A stretch of 64,000 nucleotides of DNA from Trichobilharzia szidati. Its lineage: Eukaryota > Platyhelminthes > Trematoda > Strigeidida > Schistosomatidae. The DNA lies in the NCBI GenBank assembly GCA_944472155.2, contig OX235279.1, positions 116,428,110 to 116,492,109 on the forward strand, read 5' to 3'. The notes under the pieces were generated by a model, which saw only the letters and a list, made by a program, of their open reading frames with translations, was not told the DNA's origin and ran no database searches. Of this stretch, positions 32,512-44,200 are shown in pieces (the stretch's first letter is position 1; each line of letters begins with the position of its first letter). Position numbers and translations under genes: made by a program.

Positions 32512-33157
32512 AAAGAGGGGACATCTGAGACCCTACGTAGGATTCTAAATAAAGCAGGAATTAGGGTGGCATTGAAACCTACAAACTCACTCAGGGACAA
32601 GCTCTGTAGGTTAAAGGACCCAGTGGACCCAATTAGACAAAATAATATAATTTACAAAATACCCTGCAATGACTGTGAGGTCAACTACATAGGTCAAATT
32701 AGTAGGTCAGGGGTAGTCAGATTGTCAGAACATAAGAATTTAGCTAAGGTAAGAATGGTTGACCCAGAGAAGATAAGTAATTTAGAAAAAGCTCGGCAAC
32801 TGCAATGCATGCATTAACACACAACCACACAATAGGGTGGGAGAGGGTTAAAATTCTAAAAAGTAATCTAGGTAGGTGGAGAGAGAGGTTGATTACTGAA
32901 TCTTTGTTCATCGAATCTACACCCAACATATGCAATAGGAATGAATCATCACTCATACCTGAAATATGGAAAATAATACTACCAATCAAATCAAGTGGAA
33001 ATCAAGTGAAAAACAATGGAACTATATAAATGAATTTAGGAAGTCGTGTGATTACCTTGATATGATTATGAGCAATAAATTGTGCTCGAAACATCATCAG
33101 TAAACATTACCGTATAACACTGTGAGACTTTATAAAAACAAAATTTACCCATAATGG
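32512..33157 (+). mobile_element. Penelope-like element, dimer 2, plus copy, part 2
   Basis: Continuation of the plus arm after the RTE insertion. It encodes KEGTSETLRRILNKAG, the GIY-YIG region IYKIPCNDCEVNYIGQ and LSEHKNLAKVR, ending at the stop near 32817. The 3' untranslated region carries the tail hairpin (gagca/tgctc before gaaac) near 33070-33095. It looks almost identical to the minus arm at 27103-27770. It ends at 33157, directly at the TSD. Confidence 0.85.
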
Positions 33158-34855
33158 AAGGAGGAGAAGCAAATAAAACAGTCGGCTGAGCGCTTCAAAG
33201 GACTCTTGAATCGACCATCATCGCCTGCAACTCACCTAGAAACACCACCAACAGCACGCATAGAACTGTCTGCCAGTGGACATCAATCCTCCAACAAAAG
33301 CCGAGATCTTGAAAGCAATCAAGCTACTGAAGTCCGAGAAGTCAGCGTGACTAGACGGGATTCTCTCTAAAGAACTGAAAATGTATCTCGAGACTGCGGA
33401 AAATGTGCTCACGCCATTATTGCAAAAGGTATGTTAGGAATGGAAGGTGCCTACCGATTGGGAGAAAGGCTACCATGTCAAGCTACTAAAGGAAGGTGAC
33501 TTAATCCTCTGCAAGAACTGGCGTGGAATCATGCTTTTGTCAAAGCCAATTAAAGTACTAAGTCGCGTCATCCTGGAGAAAATAAAAGGTGCAATGGATG
33601 AAGAACCCCGCCAGTCCGGAACGACCTGGATCCACGAAAGGCAAATCATGTGCTGATCGAATTGCAACTCTACACATCATCATCGAACAGAGCATAGAAT
33701 GACAGTCAAATCACTACCTCCACTTCATCAACTTCGAAAAGACCTCCGACAGAGATTACCGAGAAGTAATTTGAAAACTACTTCAACACTATGGCCTGTA
33801 CCGTCCGAATCGTTATCAATATCATCCAACAAATATATGACAGTGCAACGTGTCAGGTGATCCACAACAGAAAATTCAGTGAAGCCTTTGAAGTGAATAC
33901 AGGAGTGAGACAAAACTGCCTATTATCACCGATGACATTTCTGATTGTGGTGGACTGAACTATGCGTCAGACAGTGCATTGGGAGCGAGAAGACAGCAAT
34001 ACGTTGGATCGAAAAGAAGACTCTAGAAGATCTCGATTTCACTTGTTGATGATTTAGGTTTGATGTCACGCAAACTCAAAGACTTGCAGGCGAAAACCAA
34101 CAATCTGTCAGAAGAGGCAAGCAGCGGAGACAGGACTCCAGATGAACATGAACAAGACGGAGGCGATTAAAATAACCAGTCAATAGCAACGAAAAATATC
34201 ACCAATCACTATCAATCTAAGAAACATGAAAGAGGTCACTTCCTTCCCTCACTTATCTAGGAAGCACTGTTTCAACCACGCGCGGAACGGATGGAGATGT
34301 AAAAGCCAGCCAGAATCGGGAAGTCAAGGTACATCTTTATCAATCTGAAATCCCTTTGGAAATCTTCCGCACTCCGCAGCATAAAGAACAACATTCGCAT
34401 TTTCAACAGAAATGCTAAATCAGTCAATTCTCCTGTATGGTTCAGAAACTTGCATTGCGCTTCACGGGAAGCATTATGAACAGGTCGTAGACTTTATCAG
34501 CAGCTGCCTTCTCTCTATAGCGAAGATCGAATGGCCAGAAAGAATTAGCAACATAAAACTCTGGCAACAAACCATCGAAGAGATGATCGTTCAACAAACA
34601 TGCAGGAGAAAATGCAGATGGATTGGACATACTCTGAGGTCACCATCAAACAACATCGCAGTCAATGAAGGCCATATTTGGAGTGGAATCCAAATGGTAA
34701 GCGACGGATAGGTCGTCCTAGGATGACATGGAGTTCATACGAAGAAATGAGAGACCATGGGCAATGGTGAGGATAGCATAAAATAGAACGAAGTGCAGAT
34801 GTTTTGTTGACGTCATTTGTTCCATTCGGAACCCAAGGGAACAATAATAATAATT
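33158..34855 (+). mobile_element. SR2-like RTE element, plus copy, part 3 of 3 (RT region and 3' end)
   Basis: After the second TSD copy (33158-33171) the plus-strand SR2 copy resumes in register with part 2. Recognisable pieces: RFKGLLNRPSSPATHLE, the 'LKAGKAAGPDGIP' zone in decayed form, KGYHVKLLKEGDLILCKNWR, VINTGVRQ-like words near 33900, and the C-terminal RRKCRWIGHTLRSPS. Many stops and frame breaks. The 3' tail 'ggaacccaagggaacaataa' with ATA repeats ends near 34855. This is the oldest layer of the nested array. Confidence 0.82.
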
Positions 34856-34867
34856 CAGGCTTGTATA

Positions 34868-35065
34868 TATATTTTTTTATTATAGCTTGACTCTGCACAG
34901 TATTTTCGACATAAGTATGGAATTTTCAGCATGCGATATCAGTAACGCAAATTTAGCAGGCCGACCACTGATATCAGGTGTGCGCCGACAGGGGATCGAA
35001 CCCCAGACCTTGTGCATGGTCAGCAAGCGTCCTAGTTGCTGTACTACCAACGAAGCCACCCACAA
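34868..35065 (-). repeat. tRNA-derived SINE, type B
   Basis: Minus-strand copy. Head with B box 'ggttcgatcccctg' (35000) and A box 'ggtagtacagcaactagg' (35040), body 'ccaaatttgc..tgatatcgcatgc' and tail containing 'aaaatactgtgcagagtca'. Type B shares the head with type A but has a different body and tail. It abuts the 3' end of the SR2 copy. Confidence 0.6.
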
Positions 35066-35399
35066 ATTTTGGTAAATGCATTCATTCTTAAAAGGGAATT
35101 CAAAAACAGCTAAATCAGATGTGACACTCCACTATTACGAGTCTTAAATGAAACGAGATGACCAGTTAGAAATAAGATCACCAGTAATGGTAACAAAGTG
35201 GCTAGAAACATGCAACACAACATGATGTGCAAATACGTCATAGCAGTGAAATCAAATAAGACAAAGGTCTTCGAAATGTAAGCATGAAGCACTTAAATAT
35301 AATAGTTTGAACGTGATTTCCGTTGGTGAAGAAAGGTGAATTTTAGTAATGCAACGGCTACCATATACGCCTCAAGCAAGCGGTTGTCAGATATACCTT

Positions 35400-35535
35400 C
35401 AAACTACCTATAATTCCTTTACGGCTAAAATTTATTTTGATGAAGTCACACAGTGTTATGCAGTAATGTATTGCATATATATATATATATATATTACTGC
35501 ACAATTAATTGCTCATAATCACTTTGATGTCATCA
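35400..35535 (-). repeat. PLE 3' tail fragment with (TA)n insertion
   Basis: Matches the PLE tail (taaaatttattttgat.. and attgctcataatca on the plus strand). A (TA)n run at about 35476-35495 replaces the segment that elsewhere holds 'gaaac'. No coding part is attached. Confidence 0.5.
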
Positions 35536-35939
35536 CTACTTGGCCGGAACCCCAGTGAACAGTAAGTAGTGTGCAGGCCAGCTGATCCTGTCCGTTAAGA
35601 GAATGTCCTGACCATGAATATCTTTTCATAATGCGCACATACGACCTAACAGACTGCAGTTCACAAGTACAGGATGAGTTCTGACAAAAGCTGTGCTAAA
35701 AGCAACATAACGGTGATCGTCTCCTAAAGCTTTATTCGGGAAATCGCGTCCGGAAAAAAAACCGCAAAAACTTCAAACATAAGGAAAGATATTTCCTGAC
35801 AAGGTGAATTCCATCATCAAATCAACTAGGGATTCAAATGAATCACGTGGTAGAAAGCTGTCAACTAAGGATCGGTAGGAGACTGGCTGCTTCTGAAAAA
35901 AATGCCTGGACTTCGATTACGCCCTGGGTGATGTAGTAG

Positions 35940-36752
35940 TATCTGACCTTGGGGGGAGTGCTGCTAAGTTGTATCGTACTACTCAAGGCACTCTACTCAA
36001 AACCCACACAGGCGTGTAAGGGCTCTAGGAGACTTCTCAACTGAATTGATGACAACCAGTGGTGTCTGTCAGCTATGGCCGTTTTGACCATGGTTGTTTA
36101 TTTTCTTCACAGATGTACTAACCCTGTTGTCGACATGAGGTATGTGGATGATACTGTTTTCTGGATTCAAGACCAAGACAACACGCAGTTCCCTGAACAC
36201 CAAGAGTGGAAATCTCTGAATGGTTAGCATAATATTTGCTCCTCTCGAATATAAAGTGATTCCGCAGGACTGGTGTGCAGCGAAATCCAGTTTAAAGACA
36301 AGTGAAGCGTTAGGGTGTGTCGACGATTGCATATATTTGGCAAGCTGCGCCAACCCCAATGGACTGGTTGTTGATAAAATGAAACCTCAGGACGAATATA
36401 AAAGGCTACCCTGACACCTGCCTAATTTCTCAACCTTTGATGCAATTGTGATACTCAACCACCGGTCAAAGGATGTGTTCACCGTGGAACTGTTCACTCT
36501 GTTCTCCTTCATGACTGTGTGACATGACCGTTGAGAGTGGAAGACATGAAGAGGCTAGCTTTCCTTGATTATAGATGTTTGCGTCCTATCTCCCGTGTTA
36601 AGTGGTATAATGTGGTGAGTAATATAGAGGTTAAACAGTCTGTCTTAGGTGAAGAGGGAAAGTTAATCAGTGGGTTTGTGAAGCTACACCGATTGTGTTG
36701 GCTAGGATGTGTCACGCCCGACGAGCTAACCTCTTCCTTGTCGAACAATGAT
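35940..36752 (+). pseudogene. RTE-type reverse transcriptase remnant
   Basis: Decayed copy of the second RTE family, heavily deleted: an RT scrap 'LKALYSK' near 35980, then 'CIYLASCANPNGLVVDKM' near 36330, then MRVEDMKRLAFLDYRCLRP and WYNVVSNIEVKQSVLGEE ending in KLHRLCWLG. From 36353 to about 36717 it is, by eye, identical to the reverse complement of 45252-45618 apart from three small differences near the ends. Confidence 0.72.
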
Positions 36753-37169
36753 ACCCGACCTAGGAATTGTCAGGTATAGTCAAATGAATACATGGCATTA
36801 CTCCATGAGGCTTGAAGGCAGCAGTTTTATTAAGGGAAATAATTGTATGAAATTTTAAGAACTAGTGGAAGTGTCTTTCTAGCGTACCTGCTCATTTCGG
36901 CAGTACGGAATTAGAGCATTCACTGTTATTTATCTGATAAAATCTCGTAATTGCGTCCGTAGATATAACTTATATAATGTAAACTTTATTGTTTCTTATT
37001 GTGTTACAACCGGGAAAAGATGGAACATCTTCAAAGAATGATCGAAATAATTATGCGCATGCCATACCACAGTGAGAATTGATGTTACGTGACAGTGAAC
37101 ATGCTTTAGAGGTAAAATTTCGGGATAGTCCATAATACATTATTTTCAGAAGTTATTTCTGTTTAATCT

Positions 37170-37348
37170 TCTTTCCATTTTTTTGCGTCACGAGGGGAAT
37201 ATAGGGCTTCAAGCTTATGAAGTTTCGCTAGCGGTTTTATGCGGGTGGACTGCTAGCCTCATGTCCAACCTTTTCTCTTTTCCAGGCTTACTGTCAGCTA
37301 ATAAGCTGCGTGAGGTTTAGGGGTGCTTCGGTCGGGAATCGGACTGTG
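37170..37348 (-). repeat. tRNA-derived SINE, type A, worn
   Basis: The plus strand reads 'cgaggggaatatagggcttc' (the SR2-like tail in reverse), then a body with 'gctagcctcatgtccaacct', then 'cggtcgggaatcggac' where the B box should be. The head is incomplete. Confidence 0.5.
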
Positions 37349-37349
37349 T

Positions 37350-37665
37350 ACACTACATGCAATCACACACAATCATACAATAGGATGGGATAAGGTGAGT
37401 TTTAAAATCTAATGTAACAGGGTGGAGGGACAGATTGATAATGGAGTCAACTGCAAACACGGGAAATAGGAGTGGTTCAACACCTGTCCCAGATATATGG
37501 AAAATTCTACTACTCCTACGACAAATGGGAAAAAACAAAGAAAAATATAAAATTCAAGTTGTTGTGTGATTATGATTGATGAAATGATTATAATAAACAG
37601 TACTTGTGTTCGAAACGTCATCCAATAAATGATACTGTTTCACTGTGTGATATATCTAATAAACA
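37350..37665 (+). repeat. PLE (second subfamily) 3' end fragment
   Basis: Non-coding and broken coding remnant. It aligns with the region after the PLE stop in 32817-33157: 'acacaatcatacaataggat' then 'cagattgataatggagtc', then the tail with 'gtgttcgaaacgtcatcc'. In-frame stops throughout. Confidence 0.6.
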
Positions 37666-37842
37666 AGCTAATATGGTAATTAAAGTGATACAAAGTCTCA
37701 CTAACAGATATAAACGATAAACCACAGCTTGCTTAGGCTCAGTGTGTCGTACTATTCAAAGAAAAAGTTCATATACCTCTTTAACGAAATAACAACATTT
37801 CTTCAACCAACAATTATATACGGTATCAATATCACAAATGAA

Positions 37843-37848
37843 TTTATT
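37843..37848 (-). promoter_or_regulatory. Candidate poly(A) signal of the UBXN4 gene
   Basis: AATAAA on the minus strand, about 360 bases after the UBXN4 stop codon at 38210-38212. It is the first clean hexamer seen there. In AT-rich DNA such a motif is expected by chance, so the call is weak. Confidence 0.3.
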
Positions 37849-38209
37849 ATATTGCGTTGAATACAATGATAAACAGGCAACTGAAATATTCTTTAATGTA
37901 TCTCATAATAATAATAATATTATAAGTATTCAAACGTGTGTGCATACTCTTAAAAAAAACTGAATTTTCAAATCCCAGTAGACAGTTGTATTCAATTCAT
38001 TGGAACAAAAACGCAATACACGCGTCATTTTATGTGAAAACCAAGAATGAAGGGTTAAACAAGATGTTAAAATTATCCTTTAGCCCTTCTAGTTAGTGTT
38101 AGTAGATGGACAGTAACTTCTTTACTTTCTTCGATAAACAGATGAATAAATTTTTCCACCGGAAAAAAAATAAGGCAATCAGGTTAAAACAACAAAGAAC
38201 AGAATAATA

Positions 38210-41200
38210 TCACAATTGTTCTGTTGAGTTTCCATTCCATCGAGCCTGTTCATCGTCTGAATTATCCGGCATATGAGAAAGACGTGCAATATTACCCTAT
38301 AAGAGAGAAATAGTAATAGTGAATAAAAACACTAAGAAAGGCAACAAATACATCCAACTGAAAATCACTTTTACTGTAAAAGCCAAAACTGACCTGGCGT
38401 CTCACATAATGAGTGCGTGGCATATCGTCTGGATTAACAGGCGGTCTATTAGAATTACTATTAGACTGTTGTGTACGGGAACCTGTCACGGTAGACACCA
38501 GACCATGACCCAAAGAGTATATCCCACTGAATGCCCAACTAAGGAGACCATAAACACTACTGACGCTTGAAGTGATAATGCAGTAAAACTGCGAAGCTAT
38601 TCCTCCTAAATGAAAAAAAACAAAGTTGGAACCGAGATTTACATATCTGTACCATATTAGAATGAAAATATTGATATTATCATTTGCTAACCTATGATGA
38701 GAAAGTACTTGAAATCATTCAAGAGAAAACAGGAAACCTAACTCTTATGTTACGCTTATGCTTACCACTGATAGACAAAATGCGATTTGGAAGGTATCAT
38801 AAGACGTGGCACACAATAACAGTAAAGGAACAGTGATTTTAGCAAACTATCTGATGTGAGTTGAAACGCGGTTTCTTGATCCTCAGATCAATGTCATTAA
38901 CACTATTACAGATAATATGGAGGGACAAGAGAAGAAATGACTCGACATGCGTAAAACGTATCCCAGAAGAATCAATCGCAAAGATTCATATTGCTGTCTG
39001 ACCTCCTTCCTTATCTAGCACAACCCTCAATCTTCCACTACTTAAGATGTAGGTTTACCTGATGTTCGCAGTCGAACGAAAATGAATACTCGGTAACCCC
39101 TGTAGTAATTCGCCGTCTTCTACTTTGAGCGCCGGCGCCTCACAGCTTCAAAATATTAGAGGCAAAAAATACTGAGTATTAGAGTAGGTCAAGATTTGCA
39201 ATTTTCTGGCTGACTTTTCGTGGTGCTACCCTTCAGTGAGAAAGCAGCGTGTTTTGCTGGCTCGTCATCTGATATAAACACGTTTCTGCAACTACAAACC
39301 TCCGTTTTGCATCGTCGGTGGCACAGTGGTTAGGACTCTCGCCGACCATGCACATGGTCCGGGGTTCGATCCCCTGCCGGCGCACACCCGATATCTATGG
39401 TCGGCCTGTATATTTGGGCTACCGATTTCCATGCTGAAAATTCCATACTTGTACTGAAAATACGGTGTGGCATCAAGCTGTAATCAAAATAAAATTAAAA
39501 TAAATAGATAAGAATAAATCTTAGTTTCTCATTAAAGTGTTTCTTAAATAATGATGGCGGTTGCTCCCGCCACGTAACCAATGTTTCTGACATTTTACAA
39601 CGTGTAGAAACATATTAAAGGTAGATTGTTGGGTCAGTGCAATATACATAAAAAGGAAGACTTGAGTTCACATGAAATTTGAAGGAAGATTTGTGTACGC
39701 CAAATCGGACAAGAGACTGGAATAAGTTATAAGTTATAATATCAAACCTGATAGTTTGACAACATAGCACACCTTTCAGAATCAACAACAGTGTCACAAA
39801 TACCTATATAGCTTGTTTGCATCTCGGTGTCAGTATACAGCATTTTTATTACTTTTTCAACTTTGTTCTTTTCAACGACTTCTAATCATATTACCTTTCA
39901 TTCTTTTAATTTTACAGATTTTCACCTTGGCTTTCTTGCGTTCAGATTCAGGTTAAACAATCTCAAGTAAAAATGCATAGTTCCCTTTGGGTATCTATCT
40001 GTTTGCAAACAAAGTGACATCAATTGTGGAGTAGACATTCAAACCTACTACCTTATAAATGTTTCATTGTGAAAAATTTGATTTTGAAGAAAAGTAAGAC
40101 ACGAGTGATTTAGTGGAAATATTTGAAAACAGAACTGAGAAATAAAAAAACCAATAAACAAACCGGATGAAAGACTAACGGCTTGATTAGGTCTATCCGA
40201 AACTAGGAACAATGTGGCCGAAGGACAGTAACCGAGTTCCCGTAATGACTGACACTCCTCTTCAGGTTCCAGCAACCTAGTGAAATGATATACAAAACCT
40301 GAGTCATTTGTAAGTTAAACATATGTAAACAGCTGCATAAAATGAAATCAAAAATTATTAGATTAAATATTGAGGAACAACAGTGAATAAGCATGGTACC
40401 GTCATGATTAAATGGTTATAAATAGATATATAGGGATTAAGAAAGAGACTAAATAACACAGAATTACCTTTTGGGATGCAACTGTAAAAATCGGTATCCT
40501 TTCTTTATCAAGTTCTTAAATATGCTGATTGCTGGTTCATTCAAAACCTGCAGGTTATCATCCATCTTGAAATTGCAAGATGCCATTTCTTGGAGCCAAT
40601 TACGCACATCACCTGCAAGAGATGCAGTAGCAGGAAATTGATGCACTAAATGGCCACCTTCTAATGACCGTAACTGCAGTCGAACCTAAGAAATACAAAT
40701 GAAATTGATTTATCACGAAAAATGAATTCAAACTAGGTGATTCTATGCATTTCTACGTGTACTTTGTATTTTAAGTAGTCAATTTACAAACGCCGGGTCA
40801 CAGGTCTGAAAACTGCTTAATCTACTGAGCTAACGTCAGTTAGGTACCCCCCCCCACACCCACCCAATACGACGAATATCTGAACACGTAATTGTCCATT
40901 TGTATCATTTTATGTATATTAACTTGATTGACCTAATATACTCTTAAAGATATTGCAAACTGAACCGCTGGATACTAGGTAAGACGAATAGACAGTTATA
41001 TGAAAATAACGCATACACGGCCATAACCGATGCGATTATAAAAATACTTTAAGCAAGTTAAGTATAGTTATTATAAAACCCCTAATAAGAATCACCTAAA
41101 CGCTAGAAACATTAGGTGAAGAGTATGAAACCCACTTCAACTAGTGAGGACTGGATTCTCAAGTACTACTATAACGGCAGAAGGCAAACACGGAAGCCAA

Positions 41201-44200
41201 GGTATATTTCCAAGTGACCAAGCAGCTATTTATATCTACACAGTTTATATTCTTTAACCAGTCACTAAGCGTGTGACTTTAGTTTACATTACACAACACA
41301 CTCATAGTATTCTGTTGCTAATGCAGTATTGAACTGTGGGAAAATGTGAGAATAATATTCCGTTGGGACACATTGTCTGTATCCCACCACCATCATCAGC
41401 CTTCATACGATATATACGGCTCATACAAATTTCGCGGCAAATAAGATATCACAAACTGACATCAGTTACAGAAGAGGAGTACTAGACAGACTTTTTGTTA
41501 GATTTCGGGATTCTTTAGAAGTGCACAGCCATGACCCAACCACGGATCGAACCCAAGGCCTTCAGGTTACGACATTACAGTTAATCAAATGCTTACCAAC
41601 CTAAAAGCTAAATAGCTATAGTAATTGAGTAGCATTTGACTAATTCGTTTCAATAGTCATCACTTACAGTTAAGCTAAAGCTTTAAAATTAAAAACGTAG
41701 CTCAAAAACACAAAAGTGAAGTGATTCTAACCACTAAAAATATTTTTTTACCTCATTTGAATTGCATGAACTTCTAGGTAACTCTTGACCAACTGAAATT
41801 GTATTCTCAGTCGCTGGTGGCTGCAAACCATTCACACGTTGCCACCTTTCTTCTCTAGCTTTACGGTCTTCTTCAATTTGTTGACGTAGTTTTTCAAGTT
41901 GTGCGCGTGATTCAGCTTCTTCTTTACGACGTTCAGCCACAGCCTCATCGATTTCTCTTTGCCTCTGACGTTCCTAAGACAAAACCAATGCATCAATGTT
42001 ATGTAGACAAAAATTGTTAGCTAAGGCAACTTTCGTTTTTAGAAGTAACAATATTTGACTTGTTTTCTACAAAATGAAAACAAGGACAATTTACATACTG
42101 AAGGATGATGATTCTTCGCATGTTAACAGTTGTTGGAGGTAGACAAAATGAAATCGTAGAACAATGAAAATGAATACGAATGAGCTTGGGAACTGAAATT
42201 TGCAGACCAATTTGGAAATTGTACACTACCTAGGTCTTTGAATACATTTTGTGGTAAATAGCACAAAATGAGTAATATAGTAAGGTATAAGTAAACTACT
42301 ATTTAAATACTAAATAGTATACGCTAATTTTTTTATATATGTAAAGTGGTTTGATTTATCCAGCAAGGTGGACTATCACAAAGTAAAATGTAATCCTAAA
42401 AATTGAATTCAAAAGTTTGTATTTTGTGAAATTTACCTCATACACCTTAATCAACTTCTCTACACCCCCTCTGCTTGCCTATTCAGATGACACTACTGAT
42501 GGTGCCATCCTTCAATTTTTAATATTCTATTTATTTTGCCTAACTCAAAAGTATTATGAGTATACACAAGTGGAAAAGGTAAACAAGTCACTACCTTCTG
42601 TGGTCAGGAGTCTGAACTCGGCTTTTTCTTTTGGGTAAAGTGTACGTTTAAGAAGGAAACTGTGATTTTTCATTAATGCAACAATTTTGCACTGAGCTTT
42701 TGCACTACTACTATTTACAACAAATAGTAAATGTGTAAGCTACAGTGAATAAAATTTGATGTGTGAAAATTTCAGCAACAAAAAATTAACCAATCCAGAT
42801 GAAAAGTAGACGTTATTGCACTTCAGTTTTACTAATAAAACCTTTTTTAACTCTATGTGGTCTTATCACATTAGTTTGGTTGTTAAGCAATATCAATGAC
42901 AGGATATCTTGACGAGAGCTACTTTTAGTTTACTGCTTTAGTATGTATCTAACAGACAAACCAACATGAAATTACATCCCTGTTGATGCTTAAATCTCAC
43001 ATTTCTTACTACAACAATAGATGAAATTGAAATACTTCTGTTCCTCGTTCAGGAAGCACGATAACTAACAGGGATGATGGCACCAACCTAAAAATGTTGT
43101 GTTAAGAAGTGCGAGGTAACGTCTGATGACAATTTAAGTATGAATTTATGACATGAATCAGATAAATGTGTGTGATCTAAACAACTCTGACTACGGAATA
43201 AAACCTTACGGACTGTTCGCTTTCACTGTGAATTCTGAGAATAACTGACCCAACTGTATACATCAACCTATATTATCATGCTTCCCAAGCATTTATCAAA
43301 GAAAAATCAATAAGGAAGAAGACTGCGATTAAAAAAATACGGTAAAAAAAGCTATCGATTGTTTATATACTCCTCAAAAGGTTCCTCACCCTCACTTCTC
43401 TACCAAAAAGCAGATACAATATGTAAAGAAATACAACGTCAGGTAAGAGCAGGTGAGTGAAGAGTAGATATCTGATGTTGGAAGTGACATTAAAATATAC
43501 GAGGCAGACGCCTTATGAAAGAATACAATGAGTAGGCAGTCACAACAAAAAACTTCCCTTACTTTAAACTCATGTAAAGCTTTTCCAGTTTCTCGACGTT
43601 TAATTTCAGCATCAATGGATTTCTTCCTATATTCCTCTTCTTTTTCTCGCCTCTGAGCTTCAATTAACTGGCGGGCGTAATCCACTCGTTCTTCTAACGT
43701 TTGACCAGACGAAAGTGGTGCTTGTTGTTCCACCGTATTTGATGTGGTAACGTGATTAGCTTCAGTGGGTATGATGCCTGGAGAAGATGACGATGGTGGT
43801 GCAGCGGGTGTCACAGCCTTTGATGAATCGTTACTTGTATGTATACTTGCAACTGTTTTAAGAAAACGTAAAAAGCTGAAGATTTTCAGAATGCCTTCAT
43901 CCAGAAGGAAAATATTTATTACAAAGAACAATAGTATTATAGCTGATTTCAAGGCAAAATTTTTAAAATATCACACAAAATGCAAACAAAATTCCATATC
44001 ACTAATTAAATAAACAGAGAACACTATTCCAACAAGGTCTATAAGGTCACTACAGTGATAGGATGCATATAAATACATCACCACTATGTTTATTTATAAA
44101 ATATAAATACCTCACACACATCAATATATTGTCGAATTCTTTTCTGAGGAGAAACTTTTACGAGTGTCAGTGATTATGAACCTAACAAAATAGTTGTTGA

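Noticed and set aside
33040..33110. A canonical hammerhead ribozyme in the PLE tail
   Set aside because: The stem and GAAAC are there but the CUGANGA core is not at the required place. Kept only as a conserved hairpin finding.
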